Shown: in pieces, positions 1 to 5,662 of the stretch
Numbering within the stretch: position 1 is the first letter of the stretch
Layout of the letters: the number at the start of each line of letters is the position of its first letter
Translations under genes and position numbers: made by a program
Assembly: GCA_009774655.1 (NCBI GenBank)
Contig: VSOD01000281.1
Coordinates: forward strand, 1-5,698
Direction of reading: 5' to 3'
Length of the DNA stretch: 5,698 bases
Source of the DNA: Lachnospiraceae bacterium
GTDB lineage: Bacteria > Bacillota_A > Clostridia > Lachnospirales > Lachnospiraceae
The notes under the pieces: generated by a model
What the model saw: only the letters and a program-made list of their open reading frames with translations
What the model was told of the DNA's origin: nothing
Database searches by the model: none

Positions 1-53
1 AGCAATTTGACTATATCATTCTCTAACAGACCCTCACAAAACAGGTTTTGCAT
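1..53 (-). CDS. 5' end of an unidentified gene leaving the window on the left
   Basis: Only the first 17 codons are visible, reading MQNLFCEGLLENDIVKL, and the gene continues beyond base 1. The start is well supported: the ATG at 51-53 is preceded by AAAGGAG (61-67 on the complement) at a spacing of 7 nt, and an extended -10 promoter lies about 100 nt upstream. Nothing in 17 residues identifies a family. It follows the terminator of the recombinase remnant, so it is a separate transcription unit in the same direction. A role in a mobile element is possible from the neighbourhood, but that is inference only. Confidence 0.6.
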   Translation of the reverse strand, partial: MQNLFCEGLLENDIVKL

Positions 54-157
54 ATCATTGCTCCTTTCATATCTATCTTTACAAATTTAAATTGCCTTAC
101 TTAACCTCCAATTCTATCGCATTCAAACACACTAACAACTCCCGATTTGTTCATTTA

Positions 158-166
158 ATTATATCA
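158..166 (-). promoter_or_regulatory. Extended -10 promoter for the left-edge gene
   Basis: On the complement the sequence is TGATATAAT: a perfect TATAAT -10 box with the TG extension. No good -35 hexamer is seen at 16-18 nt spacing, which fits an extended -10 promoter. Transcription would begin near 151 and give a leader of roughly 98 nt before the ATG at 53. The leader contains a 10-bp AT palindrome (AATTTAAATT, around 84-94) but no clear riboswitch or attenuator. Confidence 0.5.
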
Positions 167-185
167 CTTCCGTTCCTCATTTACC

Positions 186-218
186 ACAAAAATATAGGGT
201 GCAGCAACCACCGCACCC
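186..218 (-). terminator. Intrinsic terminator after the left recombinase remnant
   Basis: In minus-strand RNA GGGTGC (213-218) pairs with GCACCC (197-202) across a 10-nt loop, followed by TATATTTTTG, a T-rich run. It starts 8 nt after the TAA stop of the recombinase remnant, so it is probably that gene's original terminator, and it separates it from the left-edge gene. Confidence 0.75.
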
Positions 219-226
219 CACATTTA

Positions 227-640
227 TTATCGTTTTAACGATTTTTCTATTTTCCACTTCTGCCCTTTCAAGTCATTCTGTTTCTCATAAAGATTATTCC
301 GCTCTTTGCAGAGTTCTTTCATGCGCTCCAACTGTGCCCGTACTCCCTCCCGGCAATCTGGTTCTATCTTCTTATATTCCCCGGTCAGATTACGGATTGT
401 ATTATTATTTTCCTTTATCTGCTCCGAAAGGCATACCCAGTCTATCAGATTTTGCACTTCCTTGTCCGTTTCGTAAAGGTCTGTATCTGCTACGATTTTA
501 GCACACAGACGCATCATGACTTTCTTTGCCTGCCGTGTCTCATCCGCCAGGGTCTGGTTGCTCATTTTCCGATAGTATTTTACATTGACCAGGCTGCTGT
601 GGCCCAGGAGCCTGGCAATAGAGTATTTCCTCCCATAATA
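227..640 (-). pseudogene. C-terminal remnant of a tyrosine recombinase (integrase) with coiled-coil tail
   Basis: The reading frame ending at 227 contains SIARLLGHSSLVNVKYYRKM, which matches the end of the phage-integrase catalytic domain: the conserved LGH box followed nine residues later by the tyrosine that would form the covalent DNA link (the second Y of KYY). The upstream parts of the catalytic domain, with the Arg and the HxxR box, and the whole DNA-binding N-terminus are missing. The open frame does run back to an ATG at 670, but those first 10-12 codons lie in the 28-bp terminator repeat, so that start is probably accidental and recognisable homology begins near 640. About 80 residues follow the tyrosine, rich in Glu, Lys, Asn and Gln with heptad-like spacing, suggesting a coiled coil and making the tail longer than usual. 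Without its active-site arginines it cannot recombine DNA by itself. Confidence 0.75.
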
Positions 641-667
641 AAAAGGCAGCCATCTCTGACCGCCTTT
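640..667 (-). terminator. Terminator of the NTPase gene; left copy of the 28-bp direct repeat
   Basis: In minus-strand RNA a 10-bp stem forms (AAAGGCGGTC with GGCTGCCTTT, including two G-U pairs) around the loop AGAGAT, followed by TTTTTATTAT. The two wobble pairs become A-C mismatches on the plus strand, so the hairpin is tuned for minus-strand transcripts. It lies about 70 nt after the NTPase stop codon. The 28 bases are identical to those at 2667-2694. Confidence 0.8.
640..667. repeat. 28-bp direct repeat, left copy
   Basis: Exact 28-base match to 2667-2694 in the same orientation, with 1,999 bases between the copies. The match stops abruptly on the right (C at 668 against T at 2695). On the left it marks the point where recombinase homology begins. 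The pair brackets the complete NTPase transcription unit, from promoter to stop. Confidence 0.9.
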
Positions 668-735
668 CATGTATTACAAACAAATTTTAAAAATTCCTTA
701 CCTTTGTATCAGTATCTGAAGCATATTTTTTCTAC

Positions 736-2550
736 TCATGAAATTTGTGCAATAAATGTTTTTATATTCCCACAAAGCCAATGAAGTTGTTTTACTTGAA
801 TTTTATCCAATTCATAATTTTTAGAATCTACTCTTCCTTGAACTAATGTTAATAGTTTTCTCATTGCCATCATATCAGCTTCAATAAATTCCGCCTTACC
901 TGCATGTCTGTATACTGCAAATAAGGTTCCTCGAAAATCACTGATTTGCTTTGATGATGCATGGAAAAGCATTTCTACAATCTGTTCAATATTAAACTTG
1001 CTAAGAAATGCATGATTTCCGCTTATTTTATTTTTCTCTCTTATTGCATAATCATATAAACCCGCTATAGCATCTGGCTCATAGGAAAAACTATCCTGAA
1101 TACATTTGACATTCATGGAATCGGAGAGTTCTTTTACAAAATTATCAAATTCTGCTTTTTCATCTCCCTCAAAATCATACATTGGTAAAAACAATATGTC
1201 AGAGTCTATTTCCTCTCCCTTCCCTTTGAGATTTTCAACCATATATTGCCTGCATTGCGTATAATCAAAGCCAATCACATGCTTGATCATCACTAGATAT
1301 GCTGCCAGCTTTCCGTAACTATAAAATCCTATATCTTCTGGATCTTTCAATCGCCCCTCTATAATTCCTAAAACAGCTCTTACTTCCTCCTCTGTCCGTT
1401 CATGATAGCTATACAGTTTTTGCAGGTCAGTGTCACTTCTATCTGCATGTTTATCATACAGTTTCATTTTATGGTATGCTTCCTCTGCATCCCTGATCTT
1501 GGTAATATCCAGCTTCTGCCATCCTACGTAATCATAACAAAACCTAAATAGCGGATTCCAGTTTGAGCCTAATATTGTAGAAAGGCATTCTGTACCTTGC
1601 CATGCAGGAAACTCTCCGGCTTTAATTCTTGCCGCAAAAGAAATACTCCCGAAATAAATACATTTCAAAAATTCCTTATCAAAGCTGCCATCCAGTTTTT
1701 CATATATATCAACTGTTTTTTGTGTTGCGAAAATAAATGTACGAAAGTTTTTATGGCACTGGCCTCTTACCATCGAAACAAGCTCTTCAATCCCCTCCTC
1801 ATCTCTCCCAATAATTTCTTTCAGCCTCTCATTGTCAAAAGTATCTACTATATTCTTTACAGCATCATGATAATCACTTTCAAAACAGATAGTATCGCTA
1901 ATCGTTTTTTCTTTTATTTTCAAATATTTCTGTACAACTTCCGGGATATCATTTTTATTATCTTCCATATTGTCATTCTTTGAATCTGTGGAAAACAATT
2001 TTGTAAACTGAAAATCAAATTTTTCAGGTGCTTTATTTAGTATTTCATTTTCATTTGCAACAAGAAGTACCTTAACACCATCTCGCTCCACAAGATTATT
2101 GACATATCCCAATAATTTTGCTATTTCTATGTTGCTTCGCTCCACATCTTCAAAAACAAGCAATTTTTTACTTAAATCAACGGAAGAATACATTTTTTGC
2201 AGATCATCCTCAGACATATTTACGTCAATTCCAAATATCCCTGCCGCACCTTTAGCGATTGTTTTCGCTATAAGTTTTCCGGTTGCCAATACCTCGGAAT
2301 CTTTATCTAATGCCTTCATCCTTAATTCCATATAAATACTTTTGCTTATATCTGAAAGAGTTTCAAGGCCATATAGTGAAATAACAATACATCCATTCTT
2401 TTTCTCCTTCTGCAAGAATGGAGTAAGTATCTTCTCAACATAGTATGTCTTTCCCGATCCTCATTCTCCTGTTAACATTATAGCAGTGTGTGTCTTGTCC
2501 TCTTCGAGATAATGTTTTATATAACAGTTTAATTCAGCGAATGTCATCAT
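736..2550 (-). pseudogene. KAP-like P-loop NTPase interrupted by an in-frame TGA in Walker A
   Basis: The frame runs from ATG at 2548-2550 to TGA at 736-738 and would give 604 residues. The start has AGGAG 9 nt upstream. Codons 28-35 read GE-stop-GSGKT, where the P-loop of this type of NTPase normally reads GEWGSGKT; the stop is TGA at 2461-2463, one base from TGG. Beyond it come VISLYGL (residues about 56-62), a Walker B-like LLVFEDVERS (about 130-139) and a sensor-like VLLVANENEI (about 161-170), followed by about 430 residues of helical sequence without a recognised domain. This order resembles KAP-family or related P-loop NTPases, many of which occur in defence or accessory loci; that role is inference. 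Translation should stop after 29 residues. A restart at the TTG codon 46 lacks a good RBS and would omit the P-loop, so ATP binding would be lost. The rest of the frame is clean, suggesting a recent mutation or a sequence error. Confidence 0.8.
2461..2463 (-). other. In-frame TGA stop at NTPase codon 30 (expected Trp)
   Basis: The complement reads GGA GAA TGA GGA TCG GGA AAG ACA, i.e. G-E-stop-G-S-G-K-T. Frame and homology continue without a break on both sides. Other tryptophans in the same frame use TGG, and TGA ends both this gene and the small PIN-partner gene, so a general TGA-to-Trp code is not supported. Confidence 0.9.
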
Positions 2551-2597
2551 ATCAGTCTTCTCCTCATTTTTAAAATACCCCCTACCCCTTCTAATCT

Positions 2598-2626
2598 ATT
2601 CTATCATAAACTTTCTATTGCGTCAT
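2598..2626 (-). promoter_or_regulatory. Promoter of the NTPase gene
   Basis: On the complement: ATGACG (-35, four of six consensus bases), a 17-nt spacer ending in TGA, then TAGAAT (-10, five of six), so an extended -10 element is also present. Transcription would start near 2591, about 40 nt ahead of the ATG. The promoter lies inside the segment bounded by the 28-bp repeats, making the unit self-contained. Its -10 region closely matches that of the PIN operon. Confidence 0.6.
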
Positions 2627-2666
2627 TTTCCTTTTGTCTTATAGTATTCCCCTCTTCTCATTTCAC

Positions 2667-2694
2667 AAAAAGGCAGCCATCTCTGACCGCCTTT
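2667..2694. repeat. 28-bp direct repeat, right copy
   Basis: Identical to 640-667. This copy lies 12 nt after the stop codon of the PIN-partner gene, exactly where that operon's terminator should be, so it may be the parental copy. Looser similarity to the left of each copy (GTATTTCCTCCC at 623-634, GTATTCCCCTC at 2644-2654) sits at different distances and may be chance. Confidence 0.9.
2667..2694 (-). terminator. Terminator of the PIN toxin operon
   Basis: The same 10-bp stem with two G-U pairs as the left copy, followed in minus-strand RNA by TTTTTGTG. It sits directly after the last gene of the two-gene PIN operon and upstream of the NTPase promoter, insulating the two units from each other. 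Confidence 0.8.
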
Positions 2695-2706
2695 TCCAAA
2701 ATCCTG

Positions 2707-2883
2707 TCATACACTTGCCTTTTCACTCTGCCGCAGCCTCTCCAGTATCATCGCTGCACCCTTCCGGGTATCCTCTACGATCTCTCTGGGAGTCATCTGG
2801 ACATGGCGCAGAGAATTATATTCTCGGATCTTCCGAATATCCTCCAGATTAAAATCTTTACTCACTATCGGTTTCGTCATCAT
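2707..2883 (-). CDS. Small partner protein (putative antitoxin) of the PIN toxin
   Basis: A 58-residue charged protein (MMTKPIVSKDFNLEDIRKIR... ending EKASV). It is mostly predicted helical and has no ribbon-helix-helix, AbrB or HTH motif that I can recognise, so calling it an antitoxin rests on size and pairing with the PIN gene. The frame opens at ATG 2892 with a cluster MMRMM. The ATG at 2883 is preferred because AAGGAG at 2893-2898 is then 9 nt away; 2880 (starting MTKP) is the other candidate. It overlaps the 3' end of the toxin gene by 26 bp, so translation is probably coupled, and its RBS lies within the codons for the toxin's acidic tail. It ends in TGA, 12 nt before a terminator. The toxin-first order is the reverse of the usual vapBC arrangement. 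Confidence 0.65.
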   Translation of the reverse strand: MMTKPIVSKDFNLEDIRKIREYNSLRHVQMTPREIVEDTRKGAAMILERLRQSEKASV

Positions 2884-3361
2884 CCTCATCATCTCCTTCC
2901 AGCAGCACGGAGGGCGGATAGATCAGCAGATCCTTATAGCCTTCCAATGTCGTGATGGTCTTTACTCCCCGCACTGTCTTTACATTTACGATATGTTTAA
3001 AGTTCCAGGATGTAATAATATCACATCCGGCCAGGATCGCTGCCGCGATATGCTGGCAGTCATCAAAGCTCTTTTTCTTCAGGATGCCAAAATCAATGAA
3101 TTTCTCCGCCAGCTCCACCGTATCCTCATCCGTGTGGACCAGATGGTACTGAACCTGTTTCAGATAGCCAAGGAGGATATCCAGCTTTTCCTGGCTGCAG
3201 CCGCTGATCTCATTCAGCACAATATCAGAGATATACACTTCATAGCGTCCCTGTCTGAACAGCTCCCACAATTCCAGCGTATCTTTCATTTTTTCCGGTG
3301 TGTCCAGCTGATACAGGTAGCTGACCACTGACGTGTCCAGATAAACCTTCAATTTACGCAT
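2858..3361 (-). CDS. PIN-domain protein, VapC-like putative RNase toxin
   Basis: A 167-residue protein opening with KVYLDTSVVSYL, the first strand of a PIN domain. The acidic residues expected to bind metal are in place: D9, E51 (SDIVLNEI) and D101 (FDDCQHIAAAI). The fourth position, often Asp in VapC, falls in TSWNFKHIVN around N120, a variant seen in some PIN families. PIN proteins of this kind are Mg-dependent ribonucleases, usually toxins paired with a small antitoxin; activity here is inferred. After the PIN fold comes an unusual acidic tail of about 13 residues (GDDEDDDETDSE). The start is supported by GGAGG 6 nt upstream (3368-3372) and by a promoter whose transcript starts about 18 nt ahead. 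It is first in a two-gene operon, overlapping the small downstream gene. A DNA-processing or non-toxin RNase role cannot be excluded. Confidence 0.8.
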   Translation of the reverse strand: MRKLKVYLDTSVVSYLYQLDTPEKMKDTLELWELFRQGRYEVYISDIVLNEISGCSQEKLDILLGYLKQVQYHLVHTDEDTVELAEKFIDFGILKKKSFDDCQHIAAAILAGCDIITSWNFKHIVNVKTVRGVKTITTLEGYKDLLIYPPSVLLEGDDEDDDETDSE

Positions 3362-3385
3362 CGCATGCCTCCCGTCTTTTATTCT

Positions 3386-3414
3386 ATTCTACCATGAAAC
3401 ACCTGAAAAGTCAT
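3386..3414 (-). promoter_or_regulatory. Promoter of the PIN toxin operon
   Basis: On the complement: ATGACT (-35), a 17-nt spacer ending in TGG, and TAGAAT (-10) with a TG extension. The predicted start is near 3379, giving a leader of only about 18 nt that contains the GGAGG RBS. A second overlapping TAGAAT lies 5 nt downstream. No inverted repeat large enough to be a clear autoregulatory operator was seen. Confidence 0.6.
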
Positions 3415-3446
3415 TCCCTGTATTTTTTAATTTTATCATCATCGTA

Positions 3447-3974
3447 AATCCAGGCATAAAGCAATCCACCCTATCCAGTTATGAGAATGGAACGGTATCT
3501 CCGTCCAACGAGGTACTCTATGCCATAGCAAAGCAATATCACGTTTCTTTGGATTGGCTTTTTGGCATTTCAGACAATGAATTTTCTTTATCGTCTATGG
3601 GCGATATTATCAGTTTTCTTTTAGAGTTGAACGAATTAACAGAATTGCGCTATGAACTGGAAATCAACGATAAATTTTTCAATGACATAGAAACCGAAGA
3701 TAACCGTTGGTATGCCAATATTAAATTCTATGGAAATGAAAAAGGACACTTATATAATGCAGATATGTGTCAATTCCTTGCTTCACTGAATGAGAGCCGG
3801 GAAAGTTTTGAATCCTACTTTACGCCAAAGGATATGTTTGATATTTGGAAAAAACAGAAAATTGCTGATTACTCCACCTTGCCAGTGACAAAGAAAGTGT
3901 ATGAGGATATAGACAATGCTACAAGAATGAAACTCCGGCAAGGGGCTTTTCCTTTTGTTTGCTATTATTTTTAG
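3447..3974 (+). pseudogene. 5'-truncated Xre-family helix-turn-helix regulator
   Basis: The frame ending in TAG at 3972-3974 begins recognisably with IKQSTLSSYENGTVSPS, the recognition helix and following turn of an Xre/Cro-type HTH, then LYAIAKQYHVSLDWLFGISD, the usual last helices of that domain. The first two HTH helices and the start codon are missing: upstream codons read hydrophobic, AT-rich sequence (VFFNFIIIV) that does not resemble the family and merges into the promoter of the PIN operon. The only start within the homology is a TTG at 3549, which would give a 141-residue protein lacking nearly the whole HTH. The C-terminal part (about 125 residues with several Trp and Tyr) is a helix-rich ligand- or partner-binding type domain I do not recognise. 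It is the only plus-strand gene here and is followed by a strong terminator. The truncation point near 3445 probably marks a recombination junction. Confidence 0.75.
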
Positions 3975-3984
3975 ACATTAAGAA

Positions 3985-4034
3985 ACCGCAACCCCTTGAT
4001 TTCTCAAAGGATTGCGGTGCTTATTTTTATTATT
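3985..4034 (+). terminator. Strong hairpin terminator between the Xre remnant and the EF-Tu fragment
   Basis: ACCGCAA (3985-3991) pairs perfectly with TTGCGGT (4012-4018); inside, CCTT and AAGG can pair to extend the stem. On the plus strand it is followed by a T-rich run (TTATTTTTATTATTT). It lies 11 nt after the Xre stop codon. On the minus strand it follows the EF-Tu-like stop by about 35 nt and may be that fragment's natural terminator, so it could serve both directions. Confidence 0.75.
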
Positions 4035-4051
4035 TGGCTCTAATTACAAGA

Positions 4052-4108
4052 TTACTCAATGATAGTAGCAACCCTTCCAGACCCTACTGTCCTACCACCC
4101 TCACGGAC
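4052..4108 (-). pseudogene. EF-Tu C-terminal fragment
   Basis: On the minus strand the codons before the TAA at 4052-4054 read VREGGRTVGSGRVATIIE, which matches the last residues of bacterial elongation factor Tu (typically ...FAIREGGRTVGSGRV...IIE). The residues just upstream (ASRRKIAVN) do not match EF-Tu, so only about 17-18 codons of tuf are present. The same frame stays open to about 4260 (encoding LILTLKILKQAAFREKEG and more) but has no ATG or RBS, so I do not call it a gene. Codon use (AGG, GGG, TCT) is less biased than expected for a native, highly expressed tuf, suggesting drift after separation. This may be an attachment-site relic from an element that integrated at the 3' end of tuf, or simple recombination debris; that is inference. 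Confidence 0.6.
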
Positions 4109-4244
4109 GTTAACGGCTATTTTTCTCCTAGAGGCTCCTCTATTTTCAGGCTTTTCCCACAGAATCCGCCCCTCTTTTTCTCTGAAAGCAGCCTGTTTTA
4201 AAATTTTCAAGGTCAAAATAAGGTCATGACACTCCTGTAGCTTT

Positions 4245-5276
4245 CTATGGATTACCTGCCTTAGCTAATCTCTCTTCCTCTATTTCCTTAACAAATTCTA
4301 CCGCTTTCTGGTAATCCTCTACGGTAATATCTTGAATCCCACATGCCTCCTCCAAAGACATATTTAATTTCTTCACCATATTATCAATGTTTAATATCTG
4401 TCGCCGCCTGTCTGCATACCGTCCTGCCTTATCCCATATTTTATCTGATTCCATTTCAAGTATTACTCCACCCATAGCGTTTCCCATCCTTTCCTTATAT
4501 TCCTTATTATCTCTTCCTACATAGTCTAATATTCTCTGCGACAACACAGCGAGGTCAAAATAAAGTCTCGGCTCATTTATGGAATCGCCCTCTGCAATAA
4601 GTTGATCTTTAATAAATTTATATTCCTGCTCCAGTTTGTCCAGAGTTTCATTCTTCCCATCCCTTATATCCCTCTCATACCGAAGCACATAGAACGGTAT
4701 TAGTATCAGGAGTCTTTTCTTAAACATATCCTCTTTGGAAAAACTCTGTGCCTGTACAACTGGCACTTCATACAGCACCTTTTGTTCATTTGGCATAACG
4801 ATCTGCAGCTTTAATGATTCCCCTTTTTGTATTCCCGACCTTACACATACCATACAGGACTTGGGAAACCGAAAACTGAGAGGTTCTCTGCTTCTTTCCT
4901 CAGGTTTCTTTTTCAGTTCATCCATCAAAATATTTCTTGTTTCTTCCAAAGCAATTTTAAAATCATATTCTACCATACGGATAACCATCAGCCCATCACT
5001 CGTACTCTGGCATTCGATATGATAAATTTTATCTCTGATCCTGATCATGGCATCATTGATAACTTTGCCGTCCATGCTATGATATTCGTTTCTTCCCTGA
5101 ATGATTACTTCATCCTCTGTATAATCAGCATGAAACACTTCATTTATCAACGCTACTGCAAGTTTAGGAAATCTTTGCAGAAGCGTTTTGAATACGCTGT
5201 CAAAGATATCAGCCATATTCTCATTTAGATTTTCTTGTATTTTTTCTTCTGCTAATTTATTATCCTGAATATCCAT
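4245..5276 (-). CDS. Rpn-type PD-(D/E)XK nuclease family protein (putative transposase-like)
   Basis: An intact 343-residue protein of the family annotated as Rpn recombination-promoting nuclease or PD-(D/E)XK putative transposase, frequent in many copies in Lachnospiraceae. The N-terminal nuclease core is visible: FDSVFKTLLQRFPKLAVALIN (about 25-45), then D75 in INDAMIRI, and E88-x-Q90 in YHIECQS, the D...ExQ catalytic set typical of this family. A central region of about 150 residues follows (FYVLRYERDIRDGK near 200), and the C-terminus carries the MSLEEACGI...TVEDYQKAV signature common in these proteins. Characterised Rpn proteins are DNA endonucleases that promote RecA-independent recombination; the role here is inferred. 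The start is supported by GGGGAG 9 nt upstream (5286-5291). It stands alone, between a recombinase remnant and the EF-Tu fragment, and shows no frame damage, so it is probably expressed. Confidence 0.85.
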   Translation of the reverse strand: MDIQDNKLAEEKIQENLNENMADIFDSVFKTLLQRFPKLAVALINEVFHADYTEDEVIIQGRNEYHSMDGKVINDAMIRIRDKIYHIECQSTSDGLMVIRMVEYDFKIALEETRNILMDELKKKPEERSREPLSFRFPKSCMVCVRSGIQKGESLKLQIVMPNEQKVLYEVPVVQAQSFSKEDMFKKRLLILIPFYVLRYERDIRDGKNETLDKLEQEYKFIKDQLIAEGDSINEPRLYFDLAVLSQRILDYVGRDNKEYKERMGNAMGGVILEMESDKIWDKAGRYADRRRQILNIDNMVKKLNMSLEEACGIQDITVEDYQKAVEFVKEIEEERLAKAGNP

Positions 5277-5347
5277 TCCTATATTCTCCCCTCAAAGTCT
5301 GTCTTCCAAGCTAAAATAAAAAATGGATATGAGTATCTGCTAAAAAT

Positions 5348-5356
5348 AGTATAGCA
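5348..5356 (-). promoter_or_regulatory. Extended -10 promoter of the PD-(D/E)XK gene
   Basis: On the complement: TGCTATACT, an extended -10 element. No convincing -35 box lies 16-18 nt upstream (a TTGAAA is 28 nt away). The start would be near 5341, giving a leader of about 65 nt before the ATG at 5276. Confidence 0.45.
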
Positions 5357-5410
5357 CATTCCTTCTTCTGCTACTACACTTTTTCAACAAATACCCTATC
5401 CATCTGATTG

Positions 5411-5599
5411 TTATTTCTTATCACTCGTATTTTTCTTTTCCCTCTGTTCGTTTAGCATTTCGGCTAGTTTTTTCTGTTCATTCGGATATAGGTGCCCATA
5501 TGTATTCAATGTTATGCCAATATCCTTATGCCCCAGTCGTTCTTTGATTACCAGAGGCGGTACTCCCTGATGAATCAGATAAGCAACATGGGAATACCA
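5411..5599 (-). pseudogene. C-terminal remnant of a second tyrosine recombinase (integrase)
   Basis: The last 60 residues of a tyrosine recombinase, starting SHVAYLIHQGVPPLVIKERL and continuing GHKDIGITLNTYGHLYP. The LGH histidine and, ten residues on, the nucleophilic Tyr of NTYGHLYP are intact, and the Lys-rich tail ends in TAA at 5411-5413. The preceding Arg-His of the usual RHSHVAYL box is replaced by Trp-Tyr and an in-frame TAA follows at 5600-5602, so homology breaks off around 5594-5596. The N-terminus and most of the catalytic domain are missing. The sequence resembles integrases of Gram-positive phages and conjugative elements (RLGH...TLNTYSHLYP type). It is not the same family as the left remnant at 227-640, so at least two different elements have decayed here. 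Confidence 0.8.
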
Positions 5600-5608
5600 T
5601 TACGGTAT
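5594..5608. repeat. Short inverted repeat ATACC-N5-GGTAT at the recombinase breakpoint
   Basis: A perfect 5-bp inverted repeat (ATACC ATTAC GGTAT) lies exactly where homology to the recombinase stops. Such a layout can be a core-type recombination site or an operator, but at 5 bp per arm it could also be chance. Confidence 0.35.
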
Positions 5609-5612
5609 AATA

Positions 5613-5662
5613 ACGACAAACGGAAAAAGCCTTGATTTTCAAGGGGTTTGAGCGTTTGCCGT
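5613..5662 (-). terminator. Large stem-loop after the right-edge reading frame
   Basis: ACGACAAACG (5613-5622) pairs with CGTTTGCCGT (5653-5662), with one G-U pair possible in minus-strand RNA. Within the loop a second 6-bp hairpin, CCTTGA (5630-5635) with TCAAGG (5639-5644), is followed on the minus strand by CTTTTT. It begins at the stop codon of the right-edge frame and probably acts as its terminator. Its inner CCTTGA/TCAAGG arm resembles the inner part of the hairpin at 3985-4018. Confidence 0.5.

Noticed and set aside
1597..1983. Plus-strand open frame opposite the NTPase gene
   Set aside because: It lies wholly antisense to a frame with clear motifs, has no RBS, and its composition is that expected from the opposite strand; the same holds for the frame at 2099-2335.
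2461..2463. TGA read as tryptophan under an alternative genetic code, or as selenocysteine
   Set aside because: TGA ends this same gene and the small PIN-partner gene, and Trp is encoded by TGG elsewhere in the NTPase. The expected residue is Trp, not Cys/Sec, and no clear selenocysteine-insertion hairpin was seen just downstream.
2641..2654. Extension of the 28-bp repeat by similar GTATTNCC sequence to its left
   Set aside because: The similar stretches lie at different distances from the two repeat copies and are short and pyrimidine-rich, so chance is likely.
640..2694. The 28-bp repeats as CRISPR repeats
   Set aside because: There are only two copies, 2 kb apart, with a gene between them and no regular spacers; each is better explained as a terminator.
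4129..4142. Palindrome TAGAGG-CT-CCTCTA as a terminator or operator
   Set aside because: The central spacer is only 2 nt, too tight for a normal hairpin loop, and no T-run or promoter is placed to make it meaningful.
3959..4201. Plus-strand frame of about 80 codons after the Xre remnant
   Set aside because: It runs through a terminator and antisense to the EF-Tu fragment, with no RBS and no recognisable protein.
4735..5228. Plus-strand open frames opposite the PD-(D/E)XK gene
   Set aside because: They are antisense to an intact, recognisable gene and show no RBS or family motif.
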